Part shown: piece after piece, positions 24,563-37,160 of the stretch
Layout of the letters: each line of letters starts with the position of its first letter
Numbering within the stretch: position 1 is the stretch's first letter
DNA from: Cryptomeria japonica
Lineage: Eukaryota; Streptophyta; Pinopsida; Cupressales; Cupressaceae
DNA: 64,000 bases
NCBI RefSeq assembly: GCF_030272615.1
Contig: NC_081408.1
Coordinates: 761,724,673 to 761,788,672 of the forward strand
Direction of reading: 5' to 3'
Made by a program: the position numbers and the translations under genes
Notes under the pieces: generated by a model
Database searches by the model: none
Told to the model about the DNA's origin: nothing
Seen by the model: the letters and a program-made list of their open reading frames with translations, nothing else

Positions 24563-26775
24563 CCGTGTCACAGGGTTCGCCGAATTTCGTATGAAATTTT
24601 TGGCGAATTCCAATTAAATTTAAAAAATTCGTTTTAATTTGCCCTAATTTCATGTGAAATAAGGCTAGGGTTGTTTTCGGCCGTCTGTTACACATTACAG
24701 AGGAAGAAGCGAGAACCTCAGTGGGAATTAAAGAAATCTATCAATGAGATTCTTGACCTTCGTCCTCCTCTGACGCAATGCTGGAACACGGGCTTTTTTC
24801 CCACAAACCCGATTAAAACGGTCACAGAAAATCCCATGATTGCAGGGTATGCCCGAAACCTAAGGTTCTGCCATCGACCCCATGAATACCATCGCAAATA
24901 ATGGATTTTGAAGCGATACTGGATTCTGTAGTTGTCGAAGCCCAGCCCGTAGATGTGATGTCCCCATCAAATTTCTAATATAAAACAAGGTTTCGTTAGA
25001 AATTTGATGCAAGTGCAAATGGACAATTAAAGAAGGAATATAATAATATGAATGCTTAATATATGAAGTACGATAATGTTCTTATGCAGAACTTAATAAT
25101 AATATAATTATAAGAAATAATAGAATGATTATAATTAATATAATATTTCATAAGAACCGCTCTGCAGTAATATAATAAATCATTTAATAGGTAGTTGATA
25201 AATAGGTTTTGGTTCGTCTCATATGAAAAATTCTGCTTTCGTAGGGTTTCTTAATATTTTTTCTTGCAAATTTTGCCCATATCTTCTGATTGGCATCATT
25301 GAAAACAGAATCTTGAGGTAAGTCCTTTAGCATGGTTTCAACGAGTTTTTTTTTGGAATTCATTTGTTTGCCCTGCTCCTGGTCTCTACTATTCGCTGCT
25401 GTTTTCTACAATTTTTTCCTTCTCCCTTCGCCCAGCTTACATGGGTTGTCAGAAATTACAAGGTGGTTTGGTTTTCATTTGGCTTGTCTGCTTCTCCATT
25501 TCTTTCGATTGATTGGCCTTTAGATTTAAAAAAAGTGCAGAGTTTGAATGATACTCGCTCGTCGCAGTAGATCTATTGGACAAGTCTGTGTGGTACAACG
25601 TAAAAGTTTATCCTCCCCACACAGTGGGTTATTTATGCTTTCTAATTTTTAATATCTGGTTCCACAGTCTTCTTCATAGGAAGGGCTTTCAGAGGTTTCG
25701 TCAATTTCTTTGGCTGGGATTCAACAATCTATAAGGAAAATTGAGTCCTCTATATATATATATATATATGTGTGTGTGTATTTCGTTGTAATTTAAAAAG
25801 CTGAAAGGTATGGTGGTTTCATGAAGGGTAATTCACATTTCAAATGGTTGGCTGCACTGAAATTAGTTTATTTAGACATTTAGCTTTACATATCTTCCTG
25901 ATGTGTGAAACATGTGTTGGAGTGAAACAATAAAAAATATATTCCATTTATTTTTAGTGTTGTTCCTGGTAAATATCTTTCCTCACTAATAGTAGTTTGA
26001 CATGGATAGGTACGCAACAAATTTTACCCGTCGTTGGGTCACTTGAAATGGGTGTTTCGTAGTGCAGTTTCGAGAATTGTTGATTTTTTCTGTTCTGCGA
26101 CTCTCCAAAAATGCCATTGGGAAGGGCCTTATGATCTCAATATGCAATTTAAAAAATGCCCCTTTTTCTTGAGAAATTTCATTGATTTCTTCATTGTCAA
26201 GTAACACCCACCTTCTAATTCCTCTTGTTCCGAGATTTATAGTTCAGTTTCTCAAAAGCTTCAGGAACTTTGTTTTTATGAAAACTTTAAGACTTCACTG
26301 TTTATAGTTATCCACTGTACCTGAAAGGTGCAAAATGCCTGCTGATATGTAGTAAGCACCGTGGGTCAGTTAGATTTATAAATTTTGGAAAATTGGGTTT
26401 TTTTAATTTCTACACTGCTTTTGTGGGCTATGTTTGCTATTGGATCGTGTTAATTGTGTAAAGCAGAAAAATCCCAAATCTGATGGATGTTACCTCTCTT
26501 TAGGGACATGAAAGTTCCTTTGTGTAAAAGGAAACTTAGGGCTCTAGTGGAAGATTGTTCCAATTTTAACTTTGGGTCATGTTCATTGTTAAAGTACTGT
26601 AGGAAAATACTAAATTAGTGGAAGCTTATCACCTTTGAAACATGGGCTTTGAGCAATAGAAAATGGAACGTTTCTCATGTGAGTCACTAAATTCCAATTT
26701 CTCCTTTGTCACCAAATTTGACATTCCCTTGTAAATTTTGCTTGTCTATCATTGATCGGATATTTGGCTTTCTTT
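24563..26775. other. Spacer between the 735-bp repeats
   Basis: Holds a small inverted motif at 24,578-24,606 (CGCCGAATTTC...GGCG), a (TA)n(TG)n microsatellite at 25,751-25,781 and short unsupported frames. No gene recognised. Confidence 0.5.
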
Positions 26776-27319
26776 TCAGTTTTCCCTTTTCTCTAGTGGG
26801 TTATGTTTACCAAATGCAAATGTTACAACATTGCCAAAATAATTAGTTGGCATTCCCATTTTCATCAAACATGGTTGACTATCAACAGCTACTCCTATTC
26901 TATAGTGCTTTATCTCCTGGCTATCCAAATGCACTAGTAGGTTCCATAGGTAAGCACAGAAAGCCTCCAGTTTGTTGTATTTCTTGCCATGCTCAGTTGC
27001 ACGAGCTTGAATTTTTTCAATGCTTTGGGCATTCAGGTGATAAATTCTACTTGCTAAACATGGATATTCAATTTGCTGGCTTCTTCCTCCTTGAGTTCGT
27101 TTCACACAGACTTTTTCACCAAGCACAGTGGGATCTTGAGGGTGTAGTATAGATTATACAAAGCTTGGAATTAGAGAATCAATGGACTTGTTTTTAGAAA
27201 GCTTGGACCAACAGGTGAAGAACATGTTGCCAGAAAATGCATTTGCTGTCTTGTGATCAAATGTACAGCCAACTACAATACCTCCACAGCCAAACTCCAT
27301 CACCTGCATATTTAAAGCA
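26776..27319 (-). pseudogene. BAHD acyltransferase exon, decayed
   Basis: BAHD enzymes move acyl groups from CoA onto alcohols or amines of plant metabolites, in the cytosol. The minus-strand exon begins after an acceptor-like TTTTTGTTCAG at about 27,319. It reads ALNMQVMEFGCGGIVVGCTF, then DHKTANAFS where the family has the catalytic HxxxD. The His is present but the Asp is Asn. An in-frame TAA lies at 27154-27156, after SLIPSFV. Beyond it, the LEAFCAYLW and VDSQPCLMKMGMPTNYFGN segments are typical of the family. The N-terminal part and the DFGWG region are not seen. Clearly a dead fragment. Confidence 0.82.
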
Positions 27320-27997
27320 ATCTGAACAAAAATAATGGATGATAGGGTTAATGATATGTAGAGTAACCATTACTTGTATGGGCATCATTGGTTCTTTCAA
27401 GTATAATTGAATATGCATGTCGTCATATTCAATAGCTCAGTGTTTTCTTCAATTAACAAAATCATTTGAATTTTTATTTATTTTTCAGAAAAAAAGCTAT
27501 AAAAATATTCAAAATGTTCTACAATTTAAATATAGATCCTGATTGATATACTTTTTAAATTTCAAAACTATTAAATTTTTCTCCAAAAAAAAAAACATAT
27601 TTTCATACATGTCAGCAATATTAAATTTTTAAATTTTAAATGACATAATCATTATTAAATATGTCAGATCTGTCCTATCAAAACTGACACAATTTTATAA
27701 TTTGTTGACCTACTTTAAAAATGGCACAATTTTCCATCACAAAGTGAAACTTTTTGTTTTATTTTAATATATTTTTTCATAAGCTTCCTGCATTTCCCAT
27801 TCTCGTGAAACTAATACATTAATATAACATCATAAACAATATGCATTTAATTCAGAATTGTACAATGACATGATTAACCGTCGTAACCCTTTGATTGGTT
27901 TTATACGCAATAACTGGTGCATTTTTGTTTAATAAATATCCGTATCAAGCTCTTTAAGCTAATTCAGCAATGTTAAATAGGAAGGAGAAGATGATAA
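27320..27997. other. AT-rich spacer
   Basis: No coding or repeat signal beyond poly-A and poly-T runs. Confidence 0.5.
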
Positions 27998-28729
27998 TTT
28001 TAACGTACAAGAGGCTTAAGGATAGCCCCTATGTGACCGACGAACGGCATACACCTAAAATGGCACATCACTGGTAACAGTTTAGGCATGTCAGCCATTT
28101 TAGGTGTGTCTGGCGGTGTTTGTAGAGTGGTGTGTTGTAATATTTTCCTTGACGCTCACATATGGGATGTGACACACTCTGCGAGTTGTATTGATGGGCT
28201 GACTGATTACGAAGGGAAGTTTGAGAATGGAGGTGCTAAAACCTGCAAATAACGTTTGCAAGAGGAAATGTCTAAGTTGTGCCAGGAGACGGTGCAGGGG
28301 CCGGGAGGTGAGTCAGAGAAGCCGAAGAAAGTAAGGAGTCATTCCACCATAGGGTTAGGTAAGGATTCCTTCCTTCCTAGGGTTTTATATAGTTTTAACT
28401 GTTAAAGGCATAATGACAAACCCTAAATGAACTCGATTTTTTTTGGTTTTTAGTTCCTGCCTGCTGCAACATTTTGCTTTCTAACTCGATTTTTGAGGAT
28501 CAACAATAATTGTTTTGAATCACTTGAATCTTTGTTTCTGCCTGCTGCAACAATTTGCTTTCTAACTTGATTTTTGAGGATGAACAATTATTGTTTTGCT
28601 TTCTAACTCGATTTTTGAGGACGCACAATTATTGTTTTGAATCACCTGAATCTCTGTTCTTCCGGCTTAGTAATAGTCTCGAACGCAGCAGTCAATAATA
28701 ACCTTAATGATTATATCAAATGTTATAAC
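27998..28729 (+). repeat. Right copy of the 735-bp direct repeat
   Basis: Same content as 23828-24562. The putative first exon starts at the ATG at 28268 and reads MSKLCQETVQGPGGESEKPKK, with donor GTAAGG at 28331. In the left copy the first of these codons (ATG) is ACG, so only this copy keeps the upstream start. Confidence 0.62.
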
Positions 28730-28795
28730 TTATATCTCAAACTGTCAGCATGGATTACTTGCCGAAAGGAGCTTCCCAAGACTACAAAAGAGCCC

Positions 28796-29225
28796 ACAAA
28801 GAATAGAGCCTAATTTCTTCCTTTGTTAGGGCATTAATCATCCCTTCATTGGGAGATCTATAAAACCCTAAGAAGGAACAAATCCTTACCTTGTTCGGCT
28901 TCGACTCCACTCTTGAAATATCAAATAAATAGATAAAAATTCTTATGCATCCAAAAAATTTTACATATAAATTAGGGTTTCACATACACCGTATGTTGAA
29001 GAATCTTCTGCCCCCAACATTCCTATTAACAAAGCCCTTCGCCCTTGCGCTTTCGAATTCTCCTGCAACTTTGAGGAAGATTGTTACAATCTAAGCACAC
29101 AAAGAACAGAGCAATGTTCTTGAGTCTAATTTCTTCCTTTGTTAGGGCATTAATCATACCTTCATTGGGAGATCTTTAAAACCCTAAGAAGGATCGAATC
29201 GTTGCCTTGTTCGGCTTTGACTCCA
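28796..29225. repeat. Pair of related 120-bp blocks
   Basis: 28796-28915 and 29098-29225 share 'ttcctttgttagggcatt', 'cttcattgggagatct' and 'cttgttcggctt'. A further pair near 29,300-29,420 repeats 'tttacatgacatgagaaat'. The 29,050-29,090 and 29,260-29,300 parts resemble 48,420-48,510. Confidence 0.7.
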
Positions 29226-29430
29226 CAAGTTTCTATAAACGAAGCCCTTCCTGAAACAAAAATGGTGGCAGCCCCTATACACCCACATATTTCTCATGTC
29301 ACATGAAGATGCACAGAATAAACTCCTTTACATGACGTGAGAAATCTATGGCTGTATTGAAGAGGCACAAAATAAACTCATTTACATGACATGAGAAATA
29401 TATGGCTGTATAACCACAGGTAAAATGGTG

Positions 29431-30407
29431 ACCACCCTGCCTAAACATGTTTACCGCTTGAGGTGTATTAAAATTATCATTAAGCTTGGAACACTGATAT
29501 AGTAATACATTTGAAATTTTAAAAATATGGAGTGATTATCAAGGAATTATATAGGATAATTAATTCTTTAGTATATTCAAATTATTATGATGTTTGGCAG
29601 AGTTGTCCTCCTTGTCCAACAACAGTAAGTGTTGAGCACCTGATCCAAATCAATTTGATGGTAATAATCTTGCAAACTATTACTTTTCTTTATCGAATCT
29701 ATTAATAAAACTTTGGTCATCATCAATTTGTTATCTCTTCTTCGATTGATGGATACTTGATGCATATAAGAATTGTTGCTTTGACAAGTATACTCCTGTA
29801 TGGTATCTGTATTGTGATTCATGGGTATGCAATCGTGTTGCCTTCTAATTGCCCTGATGATGGTGATGAGATATGTTACTCGTCATCTCCATTGTCTTTC
29901 TTTTGTCAGATGCTACAGATTGATGTATAAGAGACCTCCTTGAGTTTTCCTATAACATCAATATTATGACCAAGGCTTCAGTATGTTGATCACTGCCCTT
30001 TATCATCATAAACTTTATTAAGTTCTCCCTCTGCCTCGTTTTTTTTTATCTCATTTGAATCACCATTAGTACAGGCAATTAATATTTAATTATATGTGGT
30101 TTTAGATTTGGTTGCCAACATGGAGATTAACTTTGCCTTTATTCCTCATCTTTGATTGCTGCCTTTGGGCATTGTAAAGTCGATTTAATTGATGCAAAGG
30201 TAGACAGATCTGACATGCGTCAGATCTGGTCTACCATTATTGAAGTATTATAGATGATCATTCTAATCATTTATTCTTTGTGTGATGATCACTTCCTATT
30301 TGGGATTTAGTGGTTAGTTAATAATCTTGAAATATTATTAAGAATTTTAATATAAAGATGTTGTTTAATGAAATATGTAATATAATAATTGGTTTATTAT
30401 TAAGATG
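29431..30407. other. Unassigned AT-rich DNA
   Basis: No supported gene. The 81-codon minus frame at 29577-29822 has no recognisable motif. Confidence 0.45.
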
Positions 30408-30417
30408 TTAATTTGAA

Positions 30418-30420
<3 letters not shown>

Positions 30421-30452
<32 letters not shown>
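30421..30452. repeat. (TA)n microsatellite
   Basis: Uninterrupted TA dinucleotides, at the start of a larger duplicated block. Confidence 0.95.
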
Positions 30453-30457
<5 letters not shown>

Positions 30458-30490
30458 TATATTTATAAATGAATTATTATTATTTTACAA

Positions 30491-30790
30491 TATAAGGCAT
30501 GAATATCATTATATTTTACTGAACTAATTACAATAAGGATTGCAGTACTGATCAGTATAAGATGGGGACATGACATTAATTCTCTTCCGCGCTTCACCAT
30601 GTTGGTCACTCTATAATCTGAACCGTATTCTAATATATCAATATAAGGCATGATATAATTACATTTTACTGAACTAATTACAATAAGGATTGCAGTACTG
30701 ATCAGTATAAGGTGGGGACATGACATTAATTCTCTTCCGTGCTTCACCATGTTGGTTACTCTCTAATCTGAACCATATTCTAATATATCA
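30491..30790. repeat. 151-bp tandem repeat, two units
   Basis: Units start TATAAGGCATGA at 30491 and 30642. Two further units lie at about 46,629-46,774 and 46,775-46,917. All four belong to a duplication of about 510 bp whose second copy was split by the 15.7 kb insertion. Confidence 0.88.
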
Positions 30791-30963
30791 AGACATGTTG
30801 ATAATTGCATCTATTTATAACCATTGCTATCCTTTTAGAGACTGATGTTTTTATTTCTTATTTGTAAGCTATCTTCATTTGTAAAGATAACCCTGAAACA
30901 CATCTGATTAATTAATTTGTGATGTTAATTTGAATGAAATATATATATAATTTTACAATATAA

Positions 30964-30968
30964 GGCAT
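30964..30968. repeat. Left target-site duplication GGCAT
   Basis: GGCAT directly precedes TGTTGACGTG. The same five bases follow CACAACA at 46629-46633. Intact relatives of the target (30491, 46775) read AAGGCATGA with a single copy, so the duplication is real. Confidence 0.9.
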
Positions 30969-31769
30969 TGTTGACGTGTTTTTTATGACGGCGTCCAACA
31001 TAGAATAAAGTTGCCCAACGGTCACTTCACTCTCTCTTGATCAAAGTACGATTGCATGCTGATATAGTAGGAGAAACAGACAACCGACTTCAAGGTTCCT
31101 TTTATGCTGCGGATGTGACTCAGTTGGCCGATGTGATTGTTGGTAATCCAAGGGGCCTTACGTATGTTGAAGAAATCTATGCAAGTTCAAGAATTTATTG
31201 ACGCGGATGATTTGCAATGAAGCTCTAAGTTTTAGATTTTCGGATTATGAAATATGCAGAAAGTAAATAGGAATAGGGTAGAGGGAAACTAAACTAAAGG
31301 TAATCTAATCCTAGGAACAAGGAGACGAGATAAACTTGTGCAAAATTCCAACCGCGCTTCGCTTCGCCAGCAAAGCACAACTTACACGAAGGCGGTGCAA
31401 TCTTCAGGGGGAGTGCTAAAGATTTTCAAATCGTCAAAAGAAACCATCAGATAGAACAATCTCTTCTAACAATCGAAGTTGAACATACACTTATAACGAG
31501 GCTCAGACTAACTTTGCACGGCATGCAACAATCAGCTGCACACCAAAAGTATGAGCAGGAATTTGGCAACAAGCGATCCTATCAAATCCAGTTCATCTAA
31601 TTGCATGAAAACAAATCTAATCTATGAAGAGAACGAGACCATGCGAGTTCCGAAACAACACAAGAACACACCAACAATAGAACAATGTATTAAGTGTTTG
31701 CTTCAAAAACTCTTAGCAACAATCTCTGACTATAGTCTCTCCTGCTTACAAATGAGGGGGTTACCCCCT

Positions 31770-31790
31770 TATATAGGTCTCAGCCCAAAT
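31770..31790 (-). promoter_or_regulatory. TATA region of the outer LTR
   Basis: The minus strand reads CCTATATAAGGGGG, followed by CTCATTTGTAA. The related LTR has CTATATAAGCCCC and CTCTTCATTTGTAA at 45,723-45,750. Conservation between the two diverged LTRs supports a real promoter core. Confidence 0.6.
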
Positions 31791-32125
31791 TACATGCAAA
31801 ACCCTAATTAGGGTTTGCCCAAAAGATTCTCCACACATGATGCAACAAGGTGGGAATCTGCATTAACTAACCCACTATGCCCACTTACAATAAATTTAAA
31901 AGGGCCCAAAATAGCACCCCTGATGATGATCATGCCTGGAATATAACTGACGTCGTCATAAATACCCATCACCCTTCAGGCGACGGCGACATGCAAAAAA
32001 AGAATCCGTCATAAAACCATTATGAGGGGACGACATGCAAGAAGATTCCCTAATCCTGTGGTGGCATGCGTTGACCGGTCCCGCGCCTAGTCAATTGTTC
32101 CCTTCAGCGAGCCATAAATACGCCA

Positions 32126-35100
32126 TCATGGTTCAGTCAAAAGACTTTTGTCCAAAAACGGATGACCATTATCTCGCTCATTAATGGCGTAAGTAATGAA
32201 CCTATCGACGACGGCTTCCAATTCTCCGATGGAGACACTTGGCACATTCTCGATGTTGAATTCCATCAAGGCAATCTCCTCTTCACTTCTGGAAAAGAAA
32301 CTTTCCCAATCCGCCATGGCTTCCTGTGTTTTCTTCATCACATTGGAGAATGAAGAAACATTTGCAAAATGTTTCTTGGGAAACGAACCGACGAAGAAGA
32401 AATCATGCAACTGGGATTTCAAAGAATTCATTGTTATTCCCCCGTCGCTGAGTTTTCTTGAAAATAAAGCTTCCATGGCACTGAGGATTTCTTCCTGTAT
32501 CCCTCTGATGGATTCCTTCAGGGTGACGGAATCAATGTTGAATTTATCAAGGGTGTTTTTCCCCGAACAGATGGTGTAGAACCATCGGGGAAAGTCGTAG
32601 GCTTCATTCTCCTGGATTAATTTCCCGTCTAATAGTGTTTGCCTTGGAGTCCTCATCAGAGCCCTGAGTCGGGAAATGGTTAAGTCTTGGTAGACATCAA
32701 CGTCTTCCCATAGTCCTTCCACCGTTTCCAATCTACTTAGGAGGGCCACGAACCTTGAATGGAGCTGAGCTAGATCTTCTACAAATTTCCTTGCCTCAGC
32801 ATAAACATCCTCTATCCATTCTCGGGAATTCTGTGCCATTGCCTTTGTAAGTGCCGCATCGTCAATTACTTCCTTAGGAAGGAAGGGAGGGGGAGTGGCT
32901 GAAGGACCTACTTCCCTGAGGGGTTTCTTGAAACTCCTGACATACTCACACAGAAGTTCGTTTTCCTCCTTCAGCCGCTTGCACTTTGCTTTTGTTTTCA
33001 GCAATTTCTCCTTCATGGCAAAGGAAGAATCGTCGAAATCTCCCATTACTTGACCAGTGGAAGCATGGCCGAGATCCACCTGCCTAATGACGTAATCTTC
33101 CTGCCTGATCTCACTCCTATCCCTATCCACAGCAGGTTCAACAATGTGCAAGGTCCGGGCTCCGGATTCTTCCCTGACTACCTTGGAAAACTTCCGGGGG
33201 GCCTTCCTTTCCGGTGGCTGATCCATCCTCTTCAATAATTCTTCTAATTCCTGAGCAGGATTGGGCTCCCCTCTTGCTTCATTTCCCAATTTGCCTACCA
33301 ACCAATCCGGTGCGGGGATGGAATGGCTATGCTCCCCTGCATGCACCTGTTCTTGAGATTCCTCTTCCATTTCGCCAGGGATAGTCTCTATGAAATTATC
33401 CTAGCAAACATCTTCCTGGCGCGGGGAAACCTCTTGCCTCTGACTTCTTGGCTGATGGCGGCCCTATGAAGCATTGATGCTGAGTATATCAGGTGCTGGA
33501 ACGTTTCTTGGAAGTGGGCCTACGGGATGTGGGAACATTTCTACTTCTTGTACACTCGCGGAGCTGACTAGTGAATGTTCCCTTCCTATCCTCATTCTCT
33601 TTTGTGGAGGCTCCTCCTGCTGGGCTTCCTGCTGAACCACGCGCGGGATTTCCTGTTGAGCATCCTTCGTCTTTGTTATCCTTGGCCTCTTTGGGGCACC
33701 TTTTCCTTTGTCTATCCGGCCTCTCTTCCCGCCTGACCCTGTGAAGAGTCTTCTGTTGCCTCGCTATGAGAATCCAGATTTCCCATGAGCTGGTATGTCA
33801 GAGGGACATGGTTTTCCACCAACTTTCTTGTCTGCCTGTCAATCCAGTGCTTAGTGAATTTTAGCACTGGCCTAGCCAAAATGTTCAAATCATCTACCTC
33901 CGGCTCCGACCAATCTGGCAACAGGATAGGTTGATCTTTTATCCTCTCGAATTCGGGTTGCATCAAATCTGAGTCTTCCTTCACCTGGTCTGGCACCTGA
34001 TGGATCTCACTTATTCTGATGATGTCGAGGGGCAGTCTGGAGTGCATTCTTCTCCGGACCTCAAAGTCATCCTCGGCACCGGCCCAGTAATCCTCCAAGT
34101 GAAATCTATGTATGAATTTGATACCGGCAACTTTCTTGATCTGGCTGTAAGGATCATATTGGGCCCTGGAAGTGTAAAATGGTAGTCGGTAGAATGCCAA
34201 CTCGCTTGTTGCACTTTCAGCGGCCTCCAATCCTAGGCATATCTCCATGAAATCCCCCAAGACAACTGGAAATTCAATAGACTGCTTCTTCTTCTCCTTT
34301 TGCAGCTGGTCGTAGGCAGTCAATTGCCTCATGAGCTCGAGCAATATAAGCTTATCTGATGGATATCTAGGCAATTTGTAAGATTGGAAGGAGAAACGCT
34401 GTGTCCTGATGTAGGTGAACTTGGGGAACTGCAGGAACACGGCGCCATACTTCTAGACCAAAGCACTTGCTTGCGAAGACATCCTCATGTGCAACTTATT
34501 TTGCATAAGTCGTGTCAGATACATGGTGAAGGTGTCATTTGCCAACTTGTAGGAATTCACGTTGTGGAGATGTAGCTGAGGATAACATTCATGGACCTTT
34601 AACTGAGCTGGCCCGCAGCCCATGATTCCTCTTGCTGGTAGCCCATCGAATCCACCCCTTAGTGCCAGCATATAGAACAAATAGGAACTCATGAAGAAGG
34701 ACTAAGACTTTTTCTCCTGCCAATGTAGAAGAACATCCAAGGCTCAAAGTTCACCGTGTGTGAGCATCCCATTACTCTGTTCAACATTTTTATCATGTCC
34801 ACATATTCCTGCTTGAACTCGAAGATTGTGAGGGTCTTGGGCATCTTGGAAACGTGCACTCTAGGTTTCAGCAACCATTGCTTGTTGATCAAATCGGCGC
34901 ACCTGGTGGGGCCTGCTTCATAGACTGCTTGGGCTCCGCTGCTGGTCCTGTATGTCATGGAGTAATGTGAAGGGATTCTGAAGGCTTCACCAATTGCCTC
35001 TGGAGTCAATGTTGCCAATAACTTGCCGTCTGGCATTGAGATCGTCTTCCGCTCCAGATTGTAACGTGTTGCACATTCCAAGACTAGATTTGGGCATTGA

Positions 35101-35348
35101 ATGGCGGGAGGAAAGCCAGCTGCTACAACTATTCCGCTTCTCACAATCTTGACAGCTGTCGGAGATGGATTGTGTCCTGCAGTTCTGAACATTCTTATCT
35201 TGAACGCAGCCCAGTTGAACGTGCCGAAGTTGGTATCACTGATCTCTTCCCATCTTGAAATCAACCGAGAATGGGGAAGAAAACCCTTCGTCTCTGCTTT
35301 GATCATTGCTTGCCTAGAGATGTTAGCTGTCCTGCCAAGTTCCGCCAT
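32126..35348 (-). pseudogene. Long unrecognised ORF inside the LTR U3 (about 1,070 codons, disabled)
   Basis: From the ATG at 35348 (MAELGRTANIS) the reading frame continues leftward through four pieces. It shifts frame at about 34,690, where the stop and next ATG overlap as ATGA, and again at about 33,720. It is stopped by TAG at 34453-34455, near 33,464 and near 33,385. The last piece (from 33370) is open for 414 codons and has a coiled-coil-like segment (KEKLLKTKAKCKRLKEENELL). Middle parts show KLPRYPSDKLILLELMRQL and LHLHNVNSYKLANDTF. I recognise no Gag, protease, RT or known host domain; a remote link to plant retrotransposon ORF1-type proteins is only a guess. It is in the same sense as the LTR and lies upstream of its TATA, so within U3. 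Confidence 0.6.
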
Positions 35349-35960
35349 CCTAGGAATATTTCAAAATGATGAAATAGAGACTAAGTATAGAAAACTTTTC
35401 ACTTATTCACTCTTTCTTTCCTGAATCTCGCACGTGAAAAATGAAATGTTATTTCCAACTTATATACAATTCCCAAGAGGTATCAAATAAGTAACTGCAT
35501 TTATGGCGCGTCATACTTTCCTTAATTATGATGACATGCGAGGCAGTTTCCCATGCATGTGAGTTCGAATTTAGAACCTTCCTTAAATGCTCCCAGTCAT
35601 GCGTCATATTTTGGAAGATTCCTCCCACCAACTCGTTGATTTTGTTCTTTCCAATTTTGGAGGGAGACTGCAGGATCTCTCTCGTGATTTGCTCAATTCC
35701 ACTCCAACTTGTCATCTCGTGCCGTCGAAGGACCTTTCCCAGCTTTTCTCCATATCCCTATTTTTTAGGGATCTTCCTAAATTTTAGGAGTCAGGTTCAT
35801 TGGGTGGGGAATTTTGTCCTGATTCGGAATCTATAAAAATTTCCATATTTGGCCAAGATTTGATGTCTAAAAATAGCATAATTGAAAATTCGCCCGAGGG
35901 GAATTTCTGTTTTTTAACCTTCCTTGAATCCCTGGATTCCGTGCCTTAGGCAAAATTTCA
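35349..35960. other. U3 sequence upstream of the ORF
   Basis: No repeats or conserved coding signal. The 88-codon and 102-codon frames here overlap antisense and are not supported. Confidence 0.45.
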
Positions 35961-36008
35961 AATTTTCTGCTTGGGTGAAATTTTACCATGCCAAGGATTC
36001 ATGAATTT

Positions 36009-36527
36009 TCCACTTGTGAATGCATTCTTGATTTCAGCGCCCCAGGCCTGACCTGGGCGCATTTTTGCTCTGTCCATGGAGAGGCGGAAAATTGTGCCTA
36101 TGAATGCATTCTTGGTTTTAGCGCCCCAAGCCTGACTTGGGCGCATTTTTGCCCTATCCATGGAGAGGCGGAAAATTGGAGTTGTGAACGCATTCTTGGT
36201 TTTAGCGCTCTAGGCCTGACCTGGGCGCATTTTTGCTTTGTCCGTGGAGAGGCGGAAAATTGGAGTTGTGAATGCTTCTTTGGTTTCAACGCCCCAGGCC
36301 TGACCTGGGCATATTTTTGCCATGTCCATGGAGAGGCGAAAAATTGTGCCTGTGAATGCATTCTTGATTTCAGCGCCCCAGGCCTGACTTGGGCGCATTT
36401 TTGCCCTGCCCATGGAGAGGCGGAAAATTGGAGTTGTGAATGCATTCTTGGTTTTAGCGCCCCAGGCCTGACCTGGGTGCATTTTTGCCAGGTCCCTGGA
36501 GAGGCGGAATTTCCTGCTTGTGAATGA
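36009..36527. repeat. Six 84-bp tandem repeats with GC hairpins
   Basis: The core GCGCCCCAGGCCTGACC starts at 36037, 36121, 36205, 36289, 36373 and 36457, exactly 84 bp apart with no indels. Each core folds as GCGCCC(C)AGG / CCTGGGCGC around CCTGA. Because 84 is a multiple of three, long frames stay open on both strands (179 and 153 codons). These are by-products, not genes. Confidence 0.93.
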
Positions 36528-37160
36528 CTTCCAAACTTAGAATATTTTGACCTTTCCACTTCAGGGATGATTCTTCAGATTTAGCCATTTTTAGACCCCT
36601 GTCTGTCTGCTTTCAACTTTCCAGATTTAGAAGTGATTGTGCATGTTGATTCTCCGTTGTCTGCTAGCCTGATCCTGCCACAAATAGACTTTCCCAAAAT
36701 AGAAACTTTCCAAAATGTCAGAGTTAGAGCCCAAGACAGGGCGTAAGATGACTTACTAAAAATAGAAATTTACTAAAAATAGTAAGTTCGATTTTTGGCA
36801 AAATGGCGACATTCTGGGACTCGGAAAAATCCCTAAAAAATAGGGACTTTCTAAAAATAGAAAGTTACTCCGTTTGGGCTCAAATTTTGTTGGGAGGTCC
36901 CCTAAAGGGTCCTGACTCCAGTCGTATGCTTAGTTTTTCCAAAACCCTAACAGGAACCCCTAAAATCTAGGACAAAAGGCAAAACCCTAGAAAAAGGACA
37001 AAATAGGCCCTAGACCTCACAAAATTTGCTCGACAGAGAAGCAGATTAACCTCAACTGACTCCCAAACACCCGAAACACGGAGAGATAGAAAAGATTGCC
37101 ACTAACACACACAAAACGAAAACCAAACGACCGAAAAGGCCTAAAAGCAAAGGGGAGTCC

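Noticed and set aside
24671-24901. 76-codon plus ORF
   Set aside because: No domain, splice context or repeat support.
23828-28729. 735-bp direct repeats as LTRs of one element
   Set aside because: Ends are not TG...CA, no PBS or polypurine tract, and a BAHD relic in the opposite sense lies between.
35988-36559. 179-codon plus and 153-codon minus ORFs
   Set aside because: Both arise from the exact 84-bp tandem repeat (a multiple of three), not from a gene.
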